Shown here: piece after piece, positions 1-6,176 of the stretch
How the letters are laid out: each line of letters begins with the position of its first letter
Position numbering within the stretch: position 1 is the first letter of the stretch
Source of the DNA: an uncultured Bacteroidales bacterium
GTDB taxonomy: Bacteria > Bacteroidota > Bacteroidia > Bacteroidales > WCHB1-69
Assembly: GCA_900321845.1 (NCBI GenBank)
Contig: ONXT01000024.1
Location: forward strand, 1 to 8,091
DNA length: 8,091 nt
Reading direction: 5' to 3'
Notes under the pieces: generated by a model
Database searches by the model: none
Told to the model about the DNA's origin: nothing
What the model saw: the letters and a program-made list of their open reading frames with translations, nothing else
Translations under genes and position numbers: made by a program

Positions 1-343
1 CAACGGATATTTTCTTGCCGATGTCCTCTTTGGTGATGCCGAGGGTTTTCTCCACGCCGAGTTCAACGGGAAGGCCGTGGGTGTCCCAACCGCCCTTACG
101 TCCTACGTACTTTCCTTTCAGGGTTTGGTAACGGCACACGATGTCCTTGATGGAGCGGGCCATCACGTGGTGGATGCCCGGTTTGCCATTGGCTGACGGC
201 GGACCTTCAAAGAAAATGAATCTCTCGGCATTCTCGCGATTTTTCAAACTTAGCGCGAAAATGTCATTGTCTTCCCAGTATTTCTGTATTTCCTTGCCGA
301 TTTCCGACAAGTTAAGTCCGCGATATTCAGTGTATTTAGCCAT
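1..343 (-). CDS. ileS: Isoleucyl-tRNA synthetase, N-terminal part (runs off left edge)
   Basis: This is the first 114 codons of a cytoplasmic class I aminoacyl-tRNA synthetase, which charges tRNA-Ile with isoleucine using ATP. The frame is open to the window edge, so most of the gene (usually over 1000 codons) lies outside. The ATG at 343 gives a start MAKYTEYRGLNLSEIG. The segment GPPSANGKPGIHH at residues 47-59 is the IleS version of the class I HIGH motif, with H58 and H59 in the ATP site. GWDTHGLPVELG at residues 85-96 is the conserved block that follows in IleS and separates it from ValRS and LeuRS. No Shine-Dalgarno box precedes the start; the leader is A/T rich (AAAACATAATAAA), as is usual in Bacteroidetes. 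A promoter candidate lies 24-41 bases upstream, so ileS probably has its own transcript although recO lies upstream on the same strand. The KMSKS motif and editing domain cannot be assessed here. Confidence 0.97.
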   Translation of the reverse strand, partial: MAKYTEYRGLNLSEIGKEIQKYWEDNDIFALSLKNRENAERFIFFEGPPSANGKPGIHHVMARSIKDIVCRYQTLKGKYVGRKGGWDTHGLPVELGVEKTLGITKEDIGKKISV

Positions 344-366
344 TTTATTATGTTTTTAAAACTAGG

Positions 367-402
367 TGCAAAATTACGAAAAATAATGATAGGTCAGGAA
401 TG
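367..402 (-). promoter_or_regulatory. Candidate Bacteroidetes-type promoter for ileS
   Basis: On the minus strand, TAATTTTG (369-376) matches the Bacteroidetes -7 consensus TAnnTTTG. It sits inside a longer core, 367-384, that matches the promoter core upstream of the Nfn gene at 17 of 18 positions. The expected -33 region (about 396-400, TTCC/TCCT) is a poor match to TTTG and falls within a 7-bp tandem repeat. Transcription would start near 360, giving a leader of about 15-20 bases. This core lies in the 104-bp gap between recO and ileS. Apart from a weak hairpin at 432-444, nothing else is seen in the gap. Confidence 0.55.
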
Positions 403-447
403 AGGAATGATTATTATTTTGGCAGGAGGGAAGTGGCTTCCACTACC

Positions 448-1158
448 TTACATCAACTGCGCCAATATCGCCACCGAGTCGATTTTGCGGATTTGCTCGT
501 TGTGCTTTTCAAAGTAGAGAATGAGCCCTTCCAACAGTTCGTTGCGCACCATCTTGGGCGGAATCGGAACCACATTCTCCCCGTGCATCAGTCGGTTGAG
601 ATAAGCCGATGCCTCCTGACTGAGGAAAAGCGGATTGTCTAAATAGTCGTGGATGAAGGTGGACTCCTCAATGAAAAAATGACAATTATATGGCGAGAAG
701 TTGTCGGTTGGAGCGAAACCCATCATCTTGGCCAAATCAACCAGAAAATGCAGGTGAATGTCGGTCGTCACCGCGTCAGGACGGTCCAATTCCAGCAGAC
801 TTTTCTTGATGAAATCAAACAGGGCGGCATCGGCGCGGTATTCTCTTAACAGCTTGTAAATAAATTCGTTGTAAAAAATCAGAATCGTTCGCCTCACCAT
901 ATCGAAGGGAATCAGCGAATAGGCATAACCCAAACTGATATCCTGCAAGAACTTGATTGACTGGTTTCGGTCTTCGTATTTGATTTCAACGACCGACAGG
1001 CTTTCGAGTAGTGCAAGCACACCTTTGTTTTTCTTGGAAAATGCGCCTTTTACAATAAAACTCTGCACCCCGGCCTCCCGCGTGAAAATCTGCGCGATCA
1101 CGCTCGATTCCGAATACTTCGTCTTATGCAGTACAATACCTTCAGTCGCTACTTGCAC
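448..1158 (-). CDS. recO: DNA repair protein RecO
   Basis: A 236-residue protein of normal RecO length. RecO acts in the RecFOR pathway: it binds single-stranded DNA and SSB, anneals complementary strands, and with RecR helps load RecA at gaps. Residues 1-80 fit the N-terminal OB-fold, with the hallmark TEGIVLHKTKYSESS near the start followed by VIAQIFTREAG. The rest is the helical C-terminal domain (KMMGFAPTDNFSPYNCHFF at 144-162). Only one cysteine (C159) is present, so the C4 zinc site known in some RecO proteins, such as that of Deinococcus, is absent. The start is GTG at 1158. Upstream in this frame no other start codon occurs before a TGA at 1183-1185, and the GTG start places the family motif at the usual distance from the N-terminus. 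It begins 30 bases after the esterase stop with no promoter visible between, so it is probably the last gene of the nfn operon. Confidence 0.95.
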   Translation of the reverse strand: MQVATEGIVLHKTKYSESSVIAQIFTREAGVQSFIVKGAFSKKNKGVLALLESLSVVEIKYEDRNQSIKFLQDISLGYAYSLIPFDMVRRTILIFYNEFIYKLLREYRADAALFDFIKKSLLELDRPDAVTTDIHLHFLVDLAKMMGFAPTDNFSPYNCHFFIEESTFIHDYLDNPLFLSQEASAYLNRLMHGENVVPIPPKMVRNELLEGLILYFEKHNEQIRKIDSVAILAQLM

Positions 1159-1188
1159 CCTTTTTAAATTAGAAGTCCTACCTCATCA

Positions 1189-2184
1189 TTACTTCACTCT
1201 CAACTTCCGTCCAATCGACAGGATTGTCGTCTCTTTGATATGGTTCAGTTTGCACAGTTTGGCGACTGTGGTGTGGTATTTTCGGGCGATTTGGCTGAGC
1301 GTGTCGCCTTTTTTGACGGTGTGGTACTTCTTGGAGGCGGAGGATTGGGAAGGGGAGGAAGAGTTGGTAGAGGTCACCACTTTGCCGGTGGAGCCGTTGA
1401 GGATAGGGATGTTTTCGCGCGTCAGGTTCTGGTAGGCCTTGCCCATCACTTCGCGATTGATGACATAGTCGCGATTGACGGTGCGCGCGGAATCGGTGAG
1501 AGCGTGTTTGAAAAGCCAGTCGTACGTCTCGTCCAAGTAGAAGATTTGTGCGAGTTGGGAGTGGTTCATTCCAGGCAACTTGGTGAAAATCAGTCGCGAA
1601 GTGTCACCACACGCTATCATCCCATTGACGATTTTCTGCGATTCCGAGCAGCTTACTGCCTTGTCGGCGGTGCCGTGCATGATCCAAAGCGGCACTTTTG
1701 TCAGACTGCAATAGGAGGAGAGGTGAGCCCCACCGCACAAGGCCATCGCCGCCGCCACTTTGTCGGGGTACGCCGCCGTGAAGTTGAAAGTGCCGTAGCC
1801 GCCCATGCTCATGCCCAGCACGTAAAACCGGTTGGTGTCGCCGGCATAATGTTCCTCCACCCATTTCACTACGTTCATCAACTTGTCGGGTTGCCACGAG
1901 CCGCCCGGATTCTGCGGCGCAATCACCACCGCATCCACCTTGCGCCCGCGCTCCAACGCATTAATCGTGCCATAACGGCGCACCTGGTTCAAGTCGTTGC
2001 CACACAGGCTCGCCCCATGCAAAAACAACACGATCGGCTTGTCATTAACCGTGGAATCGTAGCCCGGCGGCGTGTATAACCAGAAATTATATCCGTCGGA
2101 AACAGTGTTCCTAAAACTTTTCAATGTCTGAGCAAATCCTATAATCGGAGAAATTAGCAATAGTAGAAACAGAATCTTTTTCAT
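1189..2184 (-). CDS. Secreted alpha/beta-hydrolase (esterase-like) with C-terminal LysM domain
   Basis: A 331-residue exported protein. Residues 1-18 form a Sec signal peptide (MKK, a hydrophobic run, likely cleavage at GFA|QT). Residues 20-230 are an alpha/beta-hydrolase of the PHB-depolymerase/prolyl-oligopeptidase-like esterase type. VLFLHGA at 52-58 is the oxyanion-hole strand. GMSMGG at 124-129 is the nucleophile elbow with Ser126. HGTADKAVS at 170-178 supplies Asp174, and GMNHS at 205-209 supplies His208, so the triad is complete. A Ser/Thr-rich linker (about 265-285, TSTNSSSPSQSSASKK) leads to one LysM domain at 287-331 (YHTVKKGDTLSQIARKYHTT, then KLNHI and IGRKLRV), a fold that binds peptidoglycan or related N-acetylglucosamine glycans. 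Inference: the enzyme is periplasmic or surface-exposed and held at the cell wall. The substrate is unknown; acyl groups on cell-wall or dietary polysaccharides are possible. It lies 33 bases after the lipoprotein gene, with no promoter seen between. The ATG at 2184 follows an A-rich leader (AAAAAATCAAAT) without a Shine-Dalgarno box. Confidence 0.87.
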   Translation of the reverse strand: MKKILFLLLLISPIIGFAQTLKSFRNTVSDGYNFWLYTPPGYDSTVNDKPIVLFLHGASLCGNDLNQVRRYGTINALERGRKVDAVVIAPQNPGGSWQPDKLMNVVKWVEEHYAGDTNRFYVLGMSMGGYGTFNFTAAYPDKVAAAMALCGGAHLSSYCSLTKVPLWIMHGTADKAVSCSESQKIVNGMIACGDTSRLIFTKLPGMNHSQLAQIFYLDETYDWLFKHALTDSARTVNRDYVINREVMGKAYQNLTRENIPILNGSTGKVVTSTNSSSPSQSSASKKYHTVKKGDTLSQIARKYHTTVAKLCKLNHIKETTILSIGRKLRVK

Positions 2185-2217
2185 ATTTGATTTTTTAATT
2201 CACGATTCAATTAATCA

Positions 2218-3804
2218 TTATTCGATTTTCAATTTGTAAATTTCTTGTCCTCTCGAGCCCACCACCACATGATTGTCTATTATTATCGGAGAAGATTCGA
2301 AATTGTTGCCTATGTGTTTGGAAAAAGTGATTTTCCCCGCCTTTGCATCAATCAGATAGGCATAGCCCCACGTGTCGCCAGTGAACACGAACATCTTCTC
2401 TTTTTCATTGAGCAGACATATCGGTGATGACCATGGATAATGTTTCAATGGAATGCGATAGACCACCTCGCCCGTGCTCTTTTTCAAAGCCATGAACTCA
2501 CCCGCCATCGGCTTGAGATTGTTAACGAAGTTGATGAAAATCAAATCTTTACAATCGCCTTGTCCCAATAGGGGAGTTCCATAGACGCCTCCGTCGAAGG
2601 TCTGCCCGTGATAATGGGCGCGCTTGGCCGGCAGGGGTTCTTCCCACACCAAATCTCCGTTGAGCGCGTTCAGCTTCACAATATGGCTGGTCGCGGAATC
2701 GCCTCGCCGGTCCACCTCGCAACCGCTATACACATAAGGCTGCCCCTCCTCCAAGTCGATCACCGGAGTTGCATCGCTGTCGTCGTGGTTGAAATAGTGC
2801 CAAACTGGTCTCAACGTATTCAAATTGAAACAGATGATATGTCCATGATTGTCAGATAGATAGCCATAATTTTTGTAGATGGCGAGGGAAGCCTCCATTC
2901 CAGGCGTGCTAAAGCCTTTGATGCGATAGCGCAAGGTGGAATGCAAAGCCAACGTTCCGTTTTCCTTGATTAAGTACTTGTAAACCGTTCCGTTTTCGCT
3001 GTTTCTGAACAAAAACCGCCCGCAGCGGATGGCCGACGCATCGTTGGCGTCCCAGTGTTTCCACGAGTTTTTGTCGTAACCGAAAAATTGAGTGCTCTGA
3101 TGGGTGAAGAGGTTGAACACGAAAAAGCCGAATGGTTGCGTGGCGGGAATCCCCTGTCCAACATACAGATTCCCGTTCAGCGATGGGTCGAGCGACATCG
3201 TCCCTTTGATGGGATTTTGGGTGTTGAAGCTGTCTCGAGACATCTTGCCTGATTGATAATCAATGAAGTAGATGCGTCCATCCAATGAGCCGACGAGGAT
3301 TTCCTCTTTGGAAAAGTTCTTTGTTAGATGTTTGGAATTGCGGTGGAACTTGTCCATGCAGCTGTCGGGCCAGCAGACGTAGAGGGGCTGTCCAGTCCAT
3401 CCGGTGCCGCCACCCCAAATCCCGTACTTCGTCGGTCGCTTGTCGTATTCGGTTTTGAAGACCCACTCCGTGAGGATGGTGTCGGGAATGCCTGTGACTT
3501 TTCCTACGAAGGAGGCGTCGCGTAACGGACCTCCACGGAAGGTGAGAATGCCGTCCGTATGCCCGTATGAATTGACAAAATCCTCTAATTCACCGGAAGT
3601 TATGGAATCGAAAAGTGTAACGCTGTACTCCAACTCAGCCGCCGAAGCGTACATCGTGTCCGGCAGCGGAATGGCACTTGAGTCAATCTGCGGAGCCGTT
3701 TTTTCCTCCTCTTTCGGCACATTCGAACCCAGCTCGGTCGTATTGTTTTTGCACCCAAAGACCAGCACAGGGAGCATCAGAAGGAAGAAAAAACACTTGT
3801 TCAT
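2218..3804 (-). CDS. PQQ-like beta-propeller lipoprotein
   Basis: A 528-residue exported lipoprotein of unknown specific function. The N-terminus MNKCFFFLLMLPVLVFGC is a type II signal peptide with lipidated Cys18; VFGC is a slightly atypical lipobox because of Phe at -2. A flexible acidic/Pro-rich stretch (about 19-50) follows. The rest is built from beta-propeller repeats of the PQQ/BamB kind, in which a strand is followed by G-x-(I/V)-Y-x-(F/L/I)-(D/N)-x-x-(T/S)-G. Examples are VGSLDGRIYFIDYQSGK (171-187), SENGTVYKYLIKENG (269-283), DNHGHIICFNLNT (318-330), SHIVKLNALNGDLVWE (373-388), EFMALKKSTGEVVYR (436-450), GDTWGYAYLIDAKAGK (476-491) and VVGSRGQEIYKLKIE (514-528). About seven or eight blades are likely. 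I see no sure cofactor-binding residues, so PQQ itself may not be bound; many such propellers are protein scaffolds. Its ATG lies 3 bases after the Nfn stop (TGA-tca-ATG), which suggests co-transcription and perhaps translational coupling. Confidence 0.85.
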   Translation of the reverse strand: MNKCFFFLLMLPVLVFGCKNNTTELGSNVPKEEEKTAPQIDSSAIPLPDTMYASAAELEYSVTLFDSITSGELEDFVNSYGHTDGILTFRGGPLRDASFVGKVTGIPDTILTEWVFKTEYDKRPTKYGIWGGGTGWTGQPLYVCWPDSCMDKFHRNSKHLTKNFSKEEILVGSLDGRIYFIDYQSGKMSRDSFNTQNPIKGTMSLDPSLNGNLYVGQGIPATQPFGFFVFNLFTHQSTQFFGYDKNSWKHWDANDASAIRCGRFLFRNSENGTVYKYLIKENGTLALHSTLRYRIKGFSTPGMEASLAIYKNYGYLSDNHGHIICFNLNTLRPVWHYFNHDDSDATPVIDLEEGQPYVYSGCEVDRRGDSATSHIVKLNALNGDLVWEEPLPAKRAHYHGQTFDGGVYGTPLLGQGDCKDLIFINFVNNLKPMAGEFMALKKSTGEVVYRIPLKHYPWSSPICLLNEKEKMFVFTGDTWGYAYLIDAKAGKITFSKHIGNNFESSPIIIDNHVVVGSRGQEIYKLKIE

Positions 3805-3807
3805 TGA

Positions 3808-6069
3808 TCAATCATTGCTCAGGTATTCGTCAATTGCTTTCGCAGCTTTCTTGCCTGCTCCCATCGCCAAAATGACGGTGGCGGCGCCACTCACTGCGTC
3901 ACCGCCGGCGAAGATGCCCGGACGGGAGGTCTGGCCCTGTTCATCCGCTTCGATGCAATGGCGTTTGTTGGTCTGCAAACCCTCCGTGGTGTTGGCAATC
4001 AGCGGGTTGGGGGAAGTGCCCAGCGCCATAATCACCATATCGACATCCAACTCGAATTCGCTGTTCGGGATTTCCACCGGACTGCGGCGGCCGGAAGCGT
4101 CGGGTTCGCCGAGTTCCATTCGCACGCATTTCATGCCGCGTACCCAGCCGTTTTCGTTGCCCAGGATTTCCGTAGGGTTGCAAAGGAGATGGAACTGGAT
4201 GCCCTCTTCTTTGGCGTGGTGTACCTCTTCGGCGCGCGCTGGCAACTCGGCTTCGGAACGACGATATACGATGTGCGTCTTCGCACCCAAGCGCAGAGCC
4301 GTGCGCGCCGCATCCATCGCCACATTGCCGCCACCGACCACCGCCACCTTGTGTCCCACGAAGTTCGGGGTGTCGAAGCCCTCTTTATAGGCGAAAAGCA
4401 GGTTGTTTCTTGTCAGAAATTCGTTGGCGGAAACCACGCCGCACAGATTTTCGCCAGGGATGTTCATGAACTTGGGAAGTCCCGCACCAGTGCCGATGAA
4501 GACGGCCTTGAAGTTTTCCTTGTCCATCAGCTCGTCAATGGAGATGGTGCGCCCGATGATGACATCCTTTTCGAACTTGGCGCCCAGTTTTTGCAGCTGG
4601 CTGATTTCGTGTTTTACCACATCCTTCGGCAGACGGAAGGATGGGATGCCATAGACGAGTACGCCGCCGAGTTCGTGCAGCGCCTCGAAAATGGTCACTT
4701 GGTAGCCCTTGACCAACAGCTCTTTAGCGCAGGTCAGTCCAGCGGGGCCGCTGCCGATGATGGCCACCTTGGCTTTGTCGGCTTTTGGTTTTTCAAGTGC
4801 GATGCCATTCTTTCGGGAATAGTCGCCCACAAAGCGTTCCAGTTTGCCGATGGCGATGGGCTCGAACTTCTTGCCCATCACGCATTGTCCCTCGCACTGC
4901 GATTCCTGCGGACAAACGCGGCCGCAAACTGCCGGTAGCGCGGAATCCTGCGCGATGATGCGGGCGGCTTCGTCGAAATTGCCCTCCGCCACCTCGTGTA
5001 CGAAGGCGGGGATGTTGATACTGACGGGACAGCCCTGCACGCACATCGGTTTCTTGCAGTTCAGGCAACGCTGGGCTTCCACCATCGCCTCCTCCGCACT
5101 ATAGCCGAGGCAGACCTCGTTGAAGTTGGTGGCTCTTACTTTCGGGTCCTGCTCCGGCACGGGCACGCGCTTTTTGTTGTCGCGGGTTTCATCCACGATG
5201 CCGCCGATATGGCATTGGTGGCCCTCCGCCTTCTCCTCGGCCTCTAATTGCTTGTGGCCTTCGATGTTGTTGTACATCGCTTGGCGCTTCATCGCTTCGG
5301 CGAAATCAACGAGGGCACCGTCGAATTCGGGGCCGTCCACGCAGGTGAACTTCGTTTTGCCGCCGATGCTTACGCGGCAGGCACCACACATGCCGGTACC
5401 ATCCACCATCAGCGCGTTGAGGCTGACGGTGCAGTGGATGCCGAGCTCTTGGGCGGTGGCGTTCACGAATTTCATCATGATGAGCGGTCCGATGGCCACA
5501 ATCTCGTCATATCGATTACCCTCGGCCACCAGTTTGCGCACCATGTCGGTGACGAGGCCCTTGTTTTCGTAGGAGCCGTCGTCGGTGGTGACGTAGAGGT
5601 TGGCGACGGAGCGCAGTTGCTCCTCGTAAATGAGCAGCGACTTGGTTTTCACGCCGACGATGACATCCACTTCCACGCCGTCGTCATGCAGCCATTTGAC
5701 TTGCGGGTAGATGGGCGCGATGCCGACGCCTCCGCCAACGAAGAGAAAGCGCTTCTTGGCACGCTCTTCGTGGGTCAGGTTCACAAATTCGGAAGGACGG
5801 CCGAGCGGACCGACAATGTCGGACATTGTGTCGCCGACTTGCATTTCAGCGAGGTCGCCAGTGGATTTGCCGATTTTCTTGAAAACGATGATTACACTGC
5901 CTTTTTGGCGGTCGTAATCGCTGATGGTGAGCGGGATGCGCTCGGCATGCTCCGATTTTTTAACGATGAGAAACTGTCCGGGCAGGGCGGCGTTCGCAAT
6001 GCGCGGCGCGTGAACCTCCAATAAATAGGTGTCTTCTGCCAGTACTTGGCGGTCAAGGATTTTATACAT
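3808..6069 (-). CDS. nfnAB: Fused NfnA-NfnB: NADH-dependent ferredoxin:NADP+ oxidoreductase (often labelled glutamate synthase small subunit)
   Basis: A 753-residue cytoplasmic iron-sulfur flavoprotein. The NfnA part (about 1-285) has the ferredoxin-reductase FAD motif RIPLTISD (44-51), the NAD-site glycine run LFVGGGVGIAP (109-119) and a [2Fe-2S] loop with Asp223, Cys228, Cys231 and Cys243 (VDGTGMCGAC); Asp plus three Cys is the reported ligand set for this subunit. The NfnB part (about 298-753) starts RVPVPEQDPKVR. It has two cysteine groups for [4Fe-4S] clusters (C335/C338/C343/C347 and C382/C386/C392/C396), an FAD motif GSGPAG (439-444), an NADP motif VVGGGNVAMDAA (577-588) and a C-terminal FAD motif GIFAGGDAV (718-726). 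In separate-subunit homologues, Nfn couples NADH and reduced ferredoxin to NADP+ reduction by flavin-based bifurcation. No glutamate synthase large subunit is next to it, and the NfnA half argues against a GltD role. ATG at 6069 is preferred; an in-frame TTG at 6075 would add two residues. First gene of the likely operon. Confidence 0.93.
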   Translation of the reverse strand: MYKILDRQVLAEDTYLLEVHAPRIANAALPGQFLIVKKSEHAERIPLTISDYDRQKGSVIIVFKKIGKSTGDLAEMQVGDTMSDIVGPLGRPSEFVNLTHEERAKKRFLFVGGGVGIAPIYPQVKWLHDDGVEVDVIVGVKTKSLLIYEEQLRSVANLYVTTDDGSYENKGLVTDMVRKLVAEGNRYDEIVAIGPLIMMKFVNATAQELGIHCTVSLNALMVDGTGMCGACRVSIGGKTKFTCVDGPEFDGALVDFAEAMKRQAMYNNIEGHKQLEAEEKAEGHQCHIGGIVDETRDNKKRVPVPEQDPKVRATNFNEVCLGYSAEEAMVEAQRCLNCKKPMCVQGCPVSINIPAFVHEVAEGNFDEAARIIAQDSALPAVCGRVCPQESQCEGQCVMGKKFEPIAIGKLERFVGDYSRKNGIALEKPKADKAKVAIIGSGPAGLTCAKELLVKGYQVTIFEALHELGGVLVYGIPSFRLPKDVVKHEISQLQKLGAKFEKDVIIGRTISIDELMDKENFKAVFIGTGAGLPKFMNIPGENLCGVVSANEFLTRNNLLFAYKEGFDTPNFVGHKVAVVGGGNVAMDAARTALRLGAKTHIVYRRSEAELPARAEEVHHAKEEGIQFHLLCNPTEILGNENGWVRGMKCVRMELGEPDASGRRSPVEIPNSEFELDVDMVIMALGTSPNPLIANTTEGLQTNKRHCIEADEQGQTSRPGIFAGGDAVSGAATVILAMGAGKKAAKAIDEYLSND

Positions 6070-6095
6070 TCGCAATTATTATTTTATAATGAATT

Positions 6096-6129
6096 TGCAA
6101 AAGTACGAAAAATCTTTGACGTTGACATA
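6096..6129 (-). promoter_or_regulatory. Bacteroidetes-type promoter for the nfn-lipoprotein-esterase-recO unit
   Basis: On the minus strand, TACTTTTG (6098-6105) is a full match to the -7 consensus TAnnTTTG. TATG (6126-6129), 20 bases upstream, is one mismatch from the -33 element TTTG at a usual distance. Transcription would start near 6090, giving a short A/T-rich leader of about 20 bases (ATTATAAAATAATAATTGCGA) with no Shine-Dalgarno box before the ATG at 6069. The rest of the 107-bp gap, up to the protease stop at 6177, shows only a 6-bp direct repeat (TCACAC at 6154-6159 and 6161-6166). I found no convincing terminator for the protease gene. Confidence 0.7.
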
Positions 6130-6176
6130 GAAAATCTCTTCACCTTTTGGCAATCACACGTCACACCACAAAGTTC

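Noticed and set aside
429..447. Possible recO terminator hairpin: minus-strand AGTGG-aag-CCACT, stem arms at 432-436 and 440-444
   Set aside because: Only 5 bp are continuous (7 with a mismatch), and the tail that follows is not a U-run, so it is not convincing as an intrinsic terminator.
1240..2079. Long plus-strand open frame (279 codons) opposite the esterase gene
   Set aside because: It is antisense to a clear hydrolase-LysM gene. Its His/Arg/Val/Ala-rich composition is typical of a reverse-strand shadow, and it has no recognisable domain.
2218..3804. Calling the propeller lipoprotein BamB
   Set aside because: It is longer than typical BamB (about 390 residues) and is not next to der or other Bam-linked genes. 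The shared propeller fold alone is not enough.
3404..4938. Two long plus-strand open frames (328 and 326 codons) opposite nfnAB and the lipoprotein start
   Set aside because: They overlap each other and lie antisense to well-supported genes. Their translations lack motifs and look like products of the codon bias of the minus-strand genes.
5248..6024. Plus-strand open frame (258 codons) opposite the NfnA half
   Set aside because: Antisense shadow of a conserved domain, with no recognisable protein features.
6070..6075. Upstream TTG as the start of nfnAB
   Set aside because: It adds only two residues, and the ATG at 6069 gives the N-terminus expected of the family, so the ATG is preferred.
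6154..6166. Direct repeat TCACAC-g-TCACAC between the protease and nfn
   Set aside because: Too short to separate from chance, with no symmetry that suggests an operator or terminator.
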